This document shows, piece by piece, positions 44,857 through 53,265 of a stretch of 64,000 nucleotides of DNA. The position numbers and the translations under genes were made by a program. The first letter of the stretch is position 1; each line of letters opens with the position of its first letter. A model generated the notes under the pieces. That model ran no database searches, was not told where the DNA came from, and worked only from the letters and a program-made list of their open reading frames with translations. The DNA is from Pelagibius sp040217155. GTDB lineage: Bacteria; Pseudomonadota; Alphaproteobacteria; Kiloniellales; Kiloniellaceae. The stretch covers positions 146,376-210,375 of the forward strand of contig JAVJNS010000028.1 in NCBI GenBank assembly GCA_040217155.1, given 5' to 3'.

Positions 44857-44914
44857 AGTGCTGCGCAGTGTGCGCGGCAATTACGACGACTTCGTCTGCA
44901 AGGTGCGGGACTGA
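44857..44914 (+). pseudogene. Remnant of the 3' end of a PaaK/CapK-type ligase gene
   Basis: In one frame it reads RSVRGNYDDFVCKVRD then TGA, against RSAGGKYEDFVCLVRD then TAG at the end of the ligase at 42023-43408. The nucleotide match is just as clear (for example GACTTCGTCTGC). Similarity continues after the stop: GTGTCTGACCGCGGCATT (44951-44968) resembles GTGTTTAGTCGCGGCATT directly after the intact gene, with about 36 extra bp in between. No start or ligase body remains. Confidence 0.75.
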
Positions 44915-44930
44915 CCCTTCGCCGGCGCCG

Positions 44931-44983
44931 GGCGTTTTCCGGAAACGCCGGTGTCTGACCGCGGCATTTGTCGGAAATGCCGC
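44931..44983. repeat. Two adjacent perfect hairpins
   Basis: GGCGTTT (44931-44937) / AAACGCC (44943-44949) around TCCGG, and GCGGCATTT (44961-44969) / AAATGCCGC (44975-44983) around GTCGG. The second is followed by CTTTCCC and could end transcription from the ligase-cfa direction. The two loops both end in CGG. It lies in the 347-bp gap before the coiled-coil gene, which otherwise holds only the ligase remnant. Confidence 0.65.
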
Positions 44984-45190
44984 CTTTCCCCAACAGCCTT
45001 TCTATTCATAACGCGTTGATCGCTCGCCGTTTTTCCAATGGCTGGAGCGACTCGGGAAAACGCGCGGTCCCGGCTGAATCCGCCGGCGATGAACGATGGG
45101 TTTACCGGTGCCGGGGGACAATGGCGCCTTGGGGATCAAAGCGGCGGTGCCGTGAAATACCAGGCGCCGCGCCGCTGAAGGACGATATCT

Positions 45191-46612
45191 ATGAGCGACT
45201 TTACCGCTGCCGCTGCCGCTGCCGCTGCCGACCGCGCCGCGTCTCACGCCGGCATTCCACTCGACCTCGCACCGCTGCTGACCCCCTATGGCCATCTTCG
45301 GCGGCTCTCGCTGCGCGTCGTGCATCTGCCGCCCCAGGCATGTTTCTCTCAAGGCGTCGGCAACGAGGACGCCAGCTGGTCGCTGGCCCAGGGCGACCTG
45401 GAGGGCCTCGAACTCCTGCTGCCGGAGGGCGCGGCGCCGCCGCTGACGCTGGCGATCCGGCTCGTCGGTATCGACAAGGATGAGAACGCGACCGTCGTCG
45501 GGCAGTTCGATGTGCCGCTGTTTTCGATCACAACCGCGTCCAGGGCGGCCGGTGGACCGCTGCCCGCCCCGCCGGCACCGGCGGCTTGGCAAGCGCGGAT
45601 GGAGCGCCGGGTCGCGGCGGCGCTGCGGCTGAGTGCGCGAAAAGCGCGGTTGGGGTTGGTCGAGGCCAAGCGGCAATGGCAGGCCGAGAGCGACCAGCGG
45701 GTCGCGGAACAGGCCGCCGCATTGGAAGAGGAATGGCGCCGCAAAGTCCAGGCCGAACGCGCCGCCCGGAGGGACGCGGAAGCGCGGGCCGGTGAGTCGG
45801 CGCGGAATCTGACCGAACTGTCGGGCGAACTCGACGCGGCCCGGACACGGGCCGCCGCGGCCGAGGCGGCAAAGCGACAACTCGACGAGTCGGCATCAGA
45901 GGTGCTGCGCCTCGAAATGAGACTGGCAGAAGCCGAAGCGCGGTGGCAGGCGGAGACCCGGGAACGCCTCACCGCACAGGCCGCAGAACTGGAGCGCGAG
46001 TGGCAGCAGGGTATCCTGGCTGAGCGTGCCGCCCGCGACGATGCGGCGGCAAGGGCTGCCGCTGCAGTGCGAGAAGCGACTGCGTTGGCGAGCGAGATCG
46101 CGGCGCTTCGGGAAAACGCGGCGGCGGCCGAGCCGGAAAGCGGCCCGCGCTGCGCGCCGCAAGCCGACGAGGCGCGCCTCGCCGCGACGGTGAAGCAGGC
46201 GCTTGAAGAAGCCGAAGCCGCGTCGGCGGCGCAACTCGAAGCGGCGCGCGAGAGCTGGCACAGCGAAGCGCAGACCGCTCTCGCGACTGCGGAAGCCAGG
46301 TGGCGCGCGGCGGAAGCCAAGCGCTTCGCGACGGCCCGCGCCGAATGGCAGAAGACAGCCTCGGCCACCGCCGGCAGGAGCCGGCGCGCGCTGCGCTCGG
46401 TGGCGAGGAAGCAGGGCTTCGGCGATGCCGGGCGCCGTTTCACGCGGCTCAGCCTGATTGCCGGCTGCGCGGCGGCCGGCTTATTGCTCTACAGCGAATT
46501 CAAACCGACGATCATCCAACACTGGGTGCCGAAAGGTCTGGCGCTGGCCAGTGACGTCGAAGCCACCGCGCTGTCGCGGTTGCGGGCGCTCACGCAATCG
46601 CAGGAACCGTAG
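45191..46612 (+). CDS. Large coiled-coil membrane protein, cut by an in-frame TAG
   Basis: A 473-residue product preceded by GAAGGA. Residues 20-125 look like a beta-sandwich domain; FSQGVGNEDASWSLAQGDLEGL resembles (split here as VGNEDASWSL and QGDLEGL) the W-S-L-x-x-x-D-L-x-G-L motif of repeats in large alphaproteobacterial adhesins. Residues 140-410 are a long Ala/Glu/Arg coiled coil with an internal duplication (RQWQAESDQRVAEQAAALEE versus ARWQAETRERLTAQAAELER). A membrane helix SLIAGCAAAGLLLYS is near 425-440. It ends QSQEP-TAG, and the same frame continues into an SH3-like domain. The function is unknown. Confidence 0.8.
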   Translation: MSDFTAAAAAAAADRAASHAGIPLDLAPLLTPYGHLRRLSLRVVHLPPQACFSQGVGNEDASWSLAQGDLEGLELLLPEGAAPPLTLAIRLVGIDKDENATVVGQFDVPLFSITTASRAAGGPLPAPPAPAAWQARMERRVAAALRLSARKARLGLVEAKRQWQAESDQRVAEQAAALEEEWRRKVQAERAARRDAEARAGESARNLTELSGELDAARTRAAAAEAAKRQLDESASEVLRLEMRLAEAEARWQAETRERLTAQAAELEREWQQGILAERAARDDAAARAAAAVREATALASEIAALRENAAAAEPESGPRCAPQADEARLAATVKQALEEAEAASAAQLEAARESWHSEAQTALATAEARWRAAEAKRFATARAEWQKTASATAGRSRRALRSVARKQGFGDAGRRFTRLSLIAGCAAAGLLLYSEFKPTIIQHWVPKGLALASDVEATALSRLRALTQSQEP

Positions 46613-46834
46613 TCGCAGGAACAGCTCTCGCAGAAACCGCCGATGACCGTGGCGGCGCGCTTCGTCAATGTCCGCGCCGGTCTCTCGACGGCACGGGAAG
46701 CGCCCACCACCTTGCCGCGCGACACCGTCGTCACCGTCCTGGAGCGGCGCGGCGCCTGGATTCGGATCCAGGCCGTCGGCGGTCGGTCGGAACCGGGCTG
46801 GCTCCACCAATCGCCGCTCGAGGCGGCGGAGTAG
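46613..46834 (+). CDS. SH3b-like domain segment in frame after the TAG of the coiled-coil gene
   Basis: The frame of the previous gene continues without another stop: SQEQLSQKPP then MTVAARFVNVRAGLSTAREA, VVTVLERRGAWIRIQAVGG and EPGWLHQSPLEAAE. The A-R-F-V-N-V-R-A-G-x-S, V-L-E-R-R-G-x-W-I-R-I and P-G-W-L-H pattern is a bacterial SH3 (SH3_3) domain, usually periplasmic and wall-binding. The first ATG (46643) has no ribosome binding site, so this is most likely the native C-terminal domain of the same protein, separated by a nonsense change, readthrough or a sequencing error. Confidence 0.75.
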   Translation, partial: SQEQLSQKPPMTVAARFVNVRAGLSTAREAPTTLPRDTVVTVLERRGAWIRIQAVGGRSEPGWLHQSPLEAAE

Positions 46835-46891
46835 CACCGACGCTCCCGCCGGCGATCACACGGCGGAGTCGCCCTGGCGTCTCGCCGACCT

Positions 46892-47557
46892 TCAGTTCGG
46901 CGGCGGCTGGGTGATTTCCACCGCGGCTTTTTGCGCCGTCTCGCGGAGCAGCAGCTTCACCGCGACCCGCAGGCGCCGCGCCTGGTTCGTCGTCGACGGT
47001 TGGGGGCTGTAGGTCATGGCGCCGCCGAGGCTGCAGGACCCGTTGGCCCAGATGCCGGAATTGATCTGTTTGTCTTTCGGCACCCAGGTGTCGGTGCCTT
47101 CCAGCTTCTCCCACATCCGCGTGGCCCGGTAGTAGCGCTGGCAATCCTCCTGATTGGTGGGGATCACCTGGCCGTAGCCGCTGGAACTCGGGGTGTCGAA
47201 CCCGTTTCCCGTGACAATCACCGGCTCCGGGTTGCCGTTGGGATAGGGCTGCTTGTTGGAATTGAAGTACATCCAGACCTCGCCGACGAAGCAATCGCAC
47301 TGTCCCGGCTTGTGGTAGTAGCCGCCGTCGGTGCTGTTCAGGCGATAGGCGTTGATCTGCGCAAAGTTGGGCGGCACCGCGAAAACCTGGTCCGCTTCGC
47401 CCAGGAAGCAGGCGCCGCAGGCGTCGAGCTCGAAGATCTGGCCGGTGCCGGCCGGGACGAAAGCGGTGTCGACGGCGCCGCTGGTCAGCACGTAGGTGTT
47501 GCTGCAGCCAACGGAAGTCAGGCAAAGGACTAGAACACTCCCGAGCTTACGCCACAT
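46892..47557 (-). CDS. Hypothetical lipoprotein, Cys-rich
   Basis: A 221-residue precursor with a lipoprotein signal (LGSVLVLCLTSVGC, Cys 18) and AGGAGAG before the ATG. The mature part contains CGACF and CDCF pairs, several aromatic/Asn-rich segments (VWMYFNSNKQPYPNGNPEP) and a basic C-terminal helix RRLRVAVKLLLRETAQ followed by QPPPN. It is convergent with the coiled-coil/SH3 gene. No family recognised. Confidence 0.75.
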   Translation of the reverse strand: MWRKLGSVLVLCLTSVGCSNTYVLTSGAVDTAFVPAGTGQIFELDACGACFLGEADQVFAVPPNFAQINAYRLNSTDGGYYHKPGQCDCFVGEVWMYFNSNKQPYPNGNPEPVIVTGNGFDTPSSSGYGQVIPTNQEDCQRYYRATRMWEKLEGTDTWVPKDKQINSGIWANGSCSLGGAMTYSPQPSTTNQARRLRVAVKLLLRETAQKAAVEITQPPPN

Positions 47558-47809
47558 GGGTCCTCTCCTTCGGTGAATCGTTCGCGGTCACAACCCCCAA
47601 CGCCGGTCCGCCGGCAGGGCCCCAAGGGACCTGGCCAGCCTTCGCAGAGTACCGCACTTCGACGGTCGCCTAGGATAGCACAAGGGGTAGGCGCCGACGA
47701 TTTGGTCCCTCAATGCATCGTAAGCGTCCCCCCTCGTTCGGATGATCGAATGATCCGCGCCGGGGCGTTCCAGCGACGGGGCGCGGCCTGATGATCGAGA
47801 AGCCGCCGG

Positions 47810-48091
47810 CTAAGAGCCAACCAGGCTGTCCGCCAAGGAGCGGGCCAGCCACGGCGCCGTCGCGTACGTGCGGATATCGATGGAAATGTAGCTGCCCTTG
47901 CGGACGACCCCGCAGTCCGAACGGCGATGCAGCGAAGAAGTCGGCGCGGACAGTTTGCCTCTGCCGGCCGCGAACACCCAGCCGCCTTCAACGCGAACGG
48001 TTTCGGCGCGTCGGCGCCGCTCGGCGACCCAGGGCAGGGGGTCTTGAAAGTGATCGAACACGGACGCGGCGAAGCTGCCCGGGTCCGGCAT
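47810..48091 (-). CDS. Possible small hypothetical protein in a 580-bp gap
   Basis: The gap 47558-48137 has one open frame with ordinary amino-acid composition: 93 residues from ATG 48091 (GGAG immediately before) with MPDPGSFAASVFDHFQDPLP and SYISIDIRTYATAPWLARSL. It has no known family. The ribosome binding site is badly spaced, so it could be chance. The rest of the gap shows nothing recognisable. Confidence 0.3.
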   Translation of the reverse strand: MPDPGSFAASVFDHFQDPLPWVAERRRRAETVRVEGGWVFAAGRGKLSAPTSSLHRRSDCGVVRKGSYISIDIRTYATAPWLARSLADSLVGS

Positions 48092-48137
48092 CTCCAAGCG
48101 CTCGCGACCGAGTGATTCAAATCTCGCGGCCGGGAAT

Positions 48138-49013
48138 TCAGCGCCGCGCGACGATCTTCATGTAGGTGGCGCCGCCGGGCAGGGTCGGGCCGGCGGGGCG
48201 GGAAGCGCCGGGGTCGCCGGTCTCCAGTTCGGCGAAGACCTCCAGTTCGAAGCCGGCGTCGTCGAACAGAGCGGCCAGTTCTTCGCGGGTGCGCACGGGA
48301 TAGGATTTCTTTTCGTTCAGATAGGCCCGCGCCATGGCGGCGATCTCGGCGACGGGGTGCTTCAGCCACTGGCGGTGACGCTCGAGGTCGCCGGTCAGGC
48401 GCGCGACGAAGGCGTCGGCCTCGGCGGTGGAGAACACCGTTTCAGCGGGCGCCGCGCCGCCGCGAATGCGGTTGACGGTGAGCAGCCTGCCGCCGGGCCG
48501 CAGCAGGCCGCGCCAGCCGGCCAGGAGGCGCGGGCGCAGGTGGGGTGGGAAGTTGCCGAGGAAGGAGTGGGTGACGATGGCGTCGAAGCCCGCGTCGTCA
48601 CTGAAAGAGAAGATGTCGGCGGCCCTGGCCTCGATGTCGAAGCCGGCCTGCTCGGCGTACCAGCGGCTGAGCGCCAGCGGCGTGGCGCAGCGGTCGGTCA
48701 CGGTGAAGCGCGGGGCTTTAGCGGCGCCGCCAAAGGCGCCGTGGGCGACCTCCAGCATGGCGAAGTCCGCCGCGCCCGAGACCAGGACCCGCGCGGCGGC
48801 ATCGCGCGCCGCCAGGGGCGCCAGTCCGTCGCGATAGAAGGCCGCGTGCAGCGCCGGCGAGGAGCCGTAGTCCAGCAGGCGCAGGTAGGGCCAGAAGCCG
48901 TGGTACCAGGCGCAGCCCTCGCCGCTGGCGCCGTCCTTCCAGCAGTCGGACGGCGCCAGCCGGTGGGCCAGCGCCGCGCTCTCGGCGAGCAGTTTGATGC
49001 GGTCGGGAGTCAT
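48138..49013 (-). CDS. Class I SAM-dependent methyltransferase
   Basis: A 291-residue protein. RVLVSGAADFAMLEVAHGAF (about 95) is a variant motif I (SGAAD instead of Gly-rich GCGxG), FTVTDRCATPL (about 124) is motif II with the ribose-binding Asp, ARAADIFSFSDDAGFDAIVTH (split: ADIFSF, DAIVTHSFLG) covers motifs III and IV, and LLRPGGRLLTVNRI (about 190) is typical. The first 75 residues are helical (WYHGFWPYLRLL). The substrate is unknown. It lies 43 bp after phaC in the same direction. Confidence 0.85.
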   Translation of the reverse strand: MTPDRIKLLAESAALAHRLAPSDCWKDGASGEGCAWYHGFWPYLRLLDYGSSPALHAAFYRDGLAPLAARDAAARVLVSGAADFAMLEVAHGAFGGAAKAPRFTVTDRCATPLALSRWYAEQAGFDIEARAADIFSFSDDAGFDAIVTHSFLGNFPPHLRPRLLAGWRGLLRPGGRLLTVNRIRGGAAPAETVFSTAEADAFVARLTGDLERHRQWLKHPVAEIAAMARAYLNEKKSYPVRTREELAALFDDAGFELEVFAELETGDPGASRPAGPTLPGGATYMKIVARR

Positions 49014-49056
49014 GCCCGCGCGGCCTCGGATGACTTGTGGAAACCGGCTCGCAGGA

Positions 49057-50859
49057 TCAGTCGTGGGCGCGCACCTTGACGAAGCTGCCCGGTGCGTCTT
49101 CGATGACCTTCAGCTTGCCGTCGCCGGGGCTGCGGGCCGGCACCTTGCCGCCGCCGAAGTCGGCGATCCACTTCTGCCATTCCGGCCACCAGGAGCCCTT
49201 GTGCTCCGTCGCGCCGCTCAGCCAGGATTCCGACTCTCCGGGGTTCTTGGCGTTGGTCCAATAGCCGTACTTCTCGGCTTCCGGCGGGTTGACCACGCCG
49301 GCGATATGGCCGGAGCCGGCGAGGATGAACTTCACCTTGCCGCCGAGCAGCCGGGTGGCCGCGTAGGTGGCTTTCCAGGGGGCGATATGGTCCTCGCGGG
49401 TCGAAACCACGCAGGCCGGCTGCTTTACCGTCGAGAGATCGATCTTCACGCCCTTCAGCGAGATGCCGCCCGGCTCGATCAGCTTGTTCTGCTGGTACAT
49501 GTTGCGCAGGTAGAAGCTGTGCATGGCCGCCGGCATGCGCGTGGAGTCGGAATTCCAGTACAGCAGGTCGAAGGGGAAGGGATCCTTGCCCATCAGGTAG
49601 TTGTTGACCACGAAGGACCAGATCAGGTCGTTGGCGCGCAGCATGTTGAAGGTGGTCGCCATGTCGGCGCCTTCCAGGTAGCCCTTGTCGTTCATCTTGT
49701 CTTCGAGGGCGGAGAGCTGCACCTCGTCGATGAAGACGCCCAATTCACCGGCATCGCTGAAGTCCAGCATCGTGGTGAAGAAGGTGGCCGACTTCACGCG
49801 CTTGTCTTTCTTCGCCGTCATGTAGGCAAGGGTGCTGGCCAGCAGGGTGCCGCCCAGGCAATAGCCGATGACGTTAGCGTCCTTCTCGCCGGTCGCCTTC
49901 TCGATGGCCCCGAGCGCCGCCAGCGGTCCGTCGGTCATGTAGTCCTCGAAGGACTTCGACTTCAGCTCTTCGCTGGGATTGACCCAGGAGATGACGAAGA
50001 CCGTGTGGCCCTGTTCGACGGCCCAGCGGATGAAGGAATTCTTCGGCCGCAGGTCGAGGATGTAGTACTTGTTGATCCAGGGCGGGATGATCAGCAGCGG
50101 CCGCTTGTGAACTTCTTCGGTGGTTGGGGCGTACTGGATGAGCTGCATCAGGTCGTTCTGGTAGACGACCTTGCCGGGACTGAGCCCAATGTTCTCGCCG
50201 AGCTCGAAGGCCTCGATGTCGGTCATCCTGATCTTCAGCCGGCCCTTGCCGCGCTCCAGGTCGTCGAGCAGATTGTCGAGGCCGTTCACCAGGTTCTCGC
50301 CGCCGGACTCAAGGGTCTCGCGCAGCACCTCGGGATTGGTCATCAGGAAATTCGAGGGCGCCATGGCGTCGACGAACTGGCGGGTATAGAAATCGACCTT
50401 CTGGGCGGTCTTGTCGTCTAGGCCCTCGACGTCCTTGACCGTCGACTGCATCCAGCGCGCGGTCAGCAGGTAGGACTGCTTAACGAAGTCGAAGAGGTCG
50501 TTCTCGTCCCACTCCGGGTGCTTGAAGCGCCGGTCGCCGCGCTCCGGCGCCGCCACGGGATCGGCTTCCTGGCCCATCATGCGCTGGGTGGTGGTCTGCC
50601 ACAGCCGCATGTAGTCCTGCCACAGCGTCATCTGCGCCTGCACCAGCTTGGCCGGGTCGGCCATCATGCGCTGGGTCATCTCCATGAAGGCGGTCCCGAT
50701 GTTCATCGGGTCCATGGCCGAGGGCCCGTTTTCCTGCGGCTCCTGGCGCGCCAGGAACTCGCTCACCAGCTTCTGGCTGCGCTCCGCGATGCGCGTCATG
50801 GACTTCGAGAATTCCACAGGATCCGGCAGTTTGACTTCTGGGGGCTGTTGCTCCGCCAT
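49057..50859 (-). CDS. phaC: Class I poly(3-hydroxyalkanoate) synthase
   Basis: PhaC polymerises 3-hydroxyacyl-CoA into PHA storage granules. The 600-residue protein has an N-terminal helical domain and an alpha/beta-hydrolase domain: WINKYYILDLRPKNSFIRW, then the lipase-like box GYCLGG with catalytic Cys (about residue 335), WNSDSTRMP with the Asp region (about 490), and GHIAGVVNPP with the catalytic His (about 515). The C-terminus KVIEDAPGSFVKVRAHD is family-like. No phaA/B/R or phasin is adjacent. It is divergent from the OmpA-like gene. Confidence 0.97.
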   Translation of the reverse strand: MAEQQPPEVKLPDPVEFSKSMTRIAERSQKLVSEFLARQEPQENGPSAMDPMNIGTAFMEMTQRMMADPAKLVQAQMTLWQDYMRLWQTTTQRMMGQEADPVAAPERGDRRFKHPEWDENDLFDFVKQSYLLTARWMQSTVKDVEGLDDKTAQKVDFYTRQFVDAMAPSNFLMTNPEVLRETLESGGENLVNGLDNLLDDLERGKGRLKIRMTDIEAFELGENIGLSPGKVVYQNDLMQLIQYAPTTEEVHKRPLLIIPPWINKYYILDLRPKNSFIRWAVEQGHTVFVISWVNPSEELKSKSFEDYMTDGPLAALGAIEKATGEKDANVIGYCLGGTLLASTLAYMTAKKDKRVKSATFFTTMLDFSDAGELGVFIDEVQLSALEDKMNDKGYLEGADMATTFNMLRANDLIWSFVVNNYLMGKDPFPFDLLYWNSDSTRMPAAMHSFYLRNMYQQNKLIEPGGISLKGVKIDLSTVKQPACVVSTREDHIAPWKATYAATRLLGGKVKFILAGSGHIAGVVNPPEAEKYGYWTNAKNPGESESWLSGATEHKGSWWPEWQKWIADFGGGKVPARSPGDGKLKVIEDAPGSFVKVRAHD

Positions 50860-51081
50860 GTAGGCTTCCCTATCCTGCTGAGGGGTTGTGCTCCCTGCAG
50901 AGTATCGCAGAGGCGGCTATCGGCTGTGTTGATGCCGGATCGTTCGCAAGGTAATAGGGGGGTGCTGTTGTTTCAATAGCAGTGACGCCGACAGAAAGCG
51001 TGCCGAAATCGCTCTTGTTGGAGAAAAAACAATCAGTTGAGACGGCTTTTGGAACCACTATGGCCGGTGCAAGGAAGAATA

Positions 51082-51909
51082 ATGGCGATGACCAACAAGC
51101 AGGAAGCTAAGGACCGCGCGATTCAGGCAGTGAGGCGGCATTGCCTCCGGGCCGTCCCGCCCGTTGTGACAATTGCCCTGGCGCTGGCGCTCTCGGCTTG
51201 CGCCGCCATCAAAGAGGCGACCCAGAGCCCGGAGCAGGCAGCGGCGCGGCAGCCGCAGCAGGTGACGACCGAAGGGGCCAAGGACGAGTTCCCGACACTG
51301 TCGCAGGTGCCCGGCGAAGCGAAACCGAGCCTGGCGCCGGAAGATCGCGAGCGCCTGATGGCGCAGATGATCCGCGACCGCGACCAGGCCACCTTTACGC
51401 AGCCGGTGGACAGCCCGCCGGCCGGAGAGCCGGCGCCGCTGGTCACTGCGGCCGCCCCCGACCCGTTTTCGCGCAGCGTCATCATCAGCGGCGATGCCGT
51501 GACCACCAGCGACCAGCTGGCCGGTGTGCCGCTCACCACCGCCGCGGGCGGGGCTGGACAGCTTGCCGCCATTATATTCTTCTCGCACGGTTCGTCCGAA
51601 CTCGACGCCGGCGACCGCTCCGTCCTGCGCGATATCGCGGCCTTGCACCGGCAGCGCGGCGGCCGCCTGCGCGTGGTCGGCCATTCCAGCAGCCGCACCC
51701 GGAACACCACGCCGGAGGAGCACCAGATCGCCAACTTCGACATGTCGCTGACGCGCGCCGAGTCGGTGCAGGCGGAACTGCTGGCCCTCGGCGTCGCCGC
51801 CGGGGCCGTGCGGGCCGAGGCGGTGGGCGACGCGGAGCCCGTCTATCATGAGTTCATGCCATCCGGCGAGGCCGGCAACCGGCGGGTCGAAATCTTCCTG
51901 GAAAAATAG
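51082..51909 (+). CDS. OmpA-domain lipoprotein
   Basis: A 275-residue precursor starting MAMTNKQEAKDRA with AAGGAAG at 51071-51077. The signal ends in a lipobox: TIALALALSAC (Cys about 38). A Pro/Ala-rich linker (45-150) leads to an OmpA-like peptidoglycan-binding domain (about 165-275): IIFFSHGSSELDAGDRSVLR, VVGHSSSRTRN, LTRAESVQAELLALGV, and GEAGNRRVEIFLEK. It would tether the outer membrane to peptidoglycan. The 223-bp gap to phaC should hold both promoters. Confidence 0.92.
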   Translation: MAMTNKQEAKDRAIQAVRRHCLRAVPPVVTIALALALSACAAIKEATQSPEQAAARQPQQVTTEGAKDEFPTLSQVPGEAKPSLAPEDRERLMAQMIRDRDQATFTQPVDSPPAGEPAPLVTAAAPDPFSRSVIISGDAVTTSDQLAGVPLTTAAGGAGQLAAIIFFSHGSSELDAGDRSVLRDIAALHRQRGGRLRVVGHSSSRTRNTTPEEHQIANFDMSLTRAESVQAELLALGVAAGAVRAEAVGDAEPVYHEFMPSGEAGNRRVEIFLEK

Positions 51910-52044
51910 ACCCGCGGTCGCTACAAGAAGCCGCCGGGCCGCTCGGCTTGGCGGTTCCTCCAACCGCCGCTCAATCAGGCTGGCGCCAGGGCGGTTTCTC
52001 AACAGCGGCTTTCGTGGGCCGGAAGGGCTTCTTCTGAAACGGCC

Positions 52045-53265
52045 ATGACTGAGGAATTCCACCGCATCAAGCGCCTGCCGCCTTATGTTTTCGCCGAGGT
52101 CAATGCCTTGAAATCCAAGGCCCGCGCCGCCGGCGCGGACATTATCGACTTCGGCATGGGCAATCCCGACCAGCCGCCGCCCCAGCACGTCATCGACAAG
52201 CTGGCCGAGACCCTGGCCGATCCGCGGGCGCACCGCTATTCGACGTCGCGCGGCATCCCGGGCCTGCGCCGGGCGCTCTGCGCTTACTACGACCGGCGTT
52301 TCGGCGTCGACCTGGACCCGGAACGCGAAGTCATCGTGACCCTCGGCTCCAAGGAGGGCCTGGCCAACCTGGCCCAGGCCATCACCAGTCCCGGCGACAT
52401 CATCCTGGCACCCAATCCGAGCTATCCGATCCACGCTTTCGGCTTCATCATCGCCGGGGCGGCGATCCGCTCGCTCCCGGTCGGGCCGGACTTCGATCTG
52501 CTGGATCAGCTCGCGCGGGCGGTCCGCCACTCGGTCCCCAAGCCCTCGGCGCTGGTGCTCAACTATCCGTCGAACCCGACGGCGGAAGTCATTGATTTGA
52601 ATTTCTATTCCACGGTCGTCGATTTCTGCCGGGAACACCGGATCTACGTGATCTCCGACCTCGCCTACGCCGAGGTCTATTTCGACGGCAAGCCGCCGCC
52701 GTCGATCCTGCAGGTGCCCGGCGCCAAGGACATCGCGGTGGAGTTCACCTCGCTCAGCAAGACCTATTCCATGCCCGGCTGGCGCATCGGTTTCTGCGCC
52801 GGCAATCCGGACCTCATCGCCGCCTTGGGGCGGGTGAAGTCGTACCTCGACTACGGCGCCTTCACGCCGATCCAGGTGGCCGCCACGGCGGCGCTGAACG
52901 GGCCGCAGGACTGCATCGACGAGATGCGCGCGCGCTACCGCTCGCGCCGCGACGTCCTGGTCGCGGGCCTGGACGCGGCGGGTTGGCCGATCCCCAGCCC
53001 GCCGGCGACCATGTTCTGCTGGGCGCCGCTGCCCCCGGCGCTGAAGGAAATGGGATCGCTGGAATTCTCCAAGCTGCTGCTGGAAGAGGCCCAGGTGGCG
53101 GTGGCGCCCGGCATCGGTTTCGGGGAATACGGTGAGGGCTTCGTGCGTCTGGGTCTGGTCGAGAACGAGCATCGCACGCGCCAGGCCGTGCGCAACATCA
53201 AGGCATTTCTCAAGTCCCTAGGCGTCAACGGCCGGGGCGCTATGGTTCGGAACGTCGCTTCTTGA
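52045..53265 (+). CDS. PLP aminotransferase (AlaC / LL-DAP aminotransferase-like)
   Basis: A 406-residue fold-type I aminotransferase. Motifs: DFGMGNPDQPPPQHVID (about 33-49), YSTSRGIPGLRRAL, NYPSNPTAEV (about 174), SDLAYAEVYFDG (Asp and Tyr contacting PLP, about 207) and SLSKTYSMPGWRIGF with the PLP Lys (about 238). Related genes next to hom are usually annotated as alanine or LL-diaminopimelate aminotransferase; the exact donor and acceptor cannot be fixed. Its stop overlaps the hom start (TTGA). Confidence 0.93.
   Translation: MTEEFHRIKRLPPYVFAEVNALKSKARAAGADIIDFGMGNPDQPPPQHVIDKLAETLADPRAHRYSTSRGIPGLRRALCAYYDRRFGVDLDPEREVIVTLGSKEGLANLAQAITSPGDIILAPNPSYPIHAFGFIIAGAAIRSLPVGPDFDLLDQLARAVRHSVPKPSALVLNYPSNPTAEVIDLNFYSTVVDFCREHRIYVISDLAYAEVYFDGKPPPSILQVPGAKDIAVEFTSLSKTYSMPGWRIGFCAGNPDLIAALGRVKSYLDYGAFTPIQVAATAALNGPQDCIDEMRARYRSRRDVLVAGLDAAGWPIPSPPATMFCWAPLPPALKEMGSLEFSKLLLEEAQVAVAPGIGFGEYGEGFVRLGLVENEHRTRQAVRNIKAFLKSLGVNGRGAMVRNVAS

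Noticed and set aside
45204..45230. Hexanucleotide GCCGCT-type repeat near the start of the coiled-coil gene as a phase-variation switch
   Set aside because: The unit is six bases, so changes in copy number stay in frame and only alter the length of a poly-Ala stretch.
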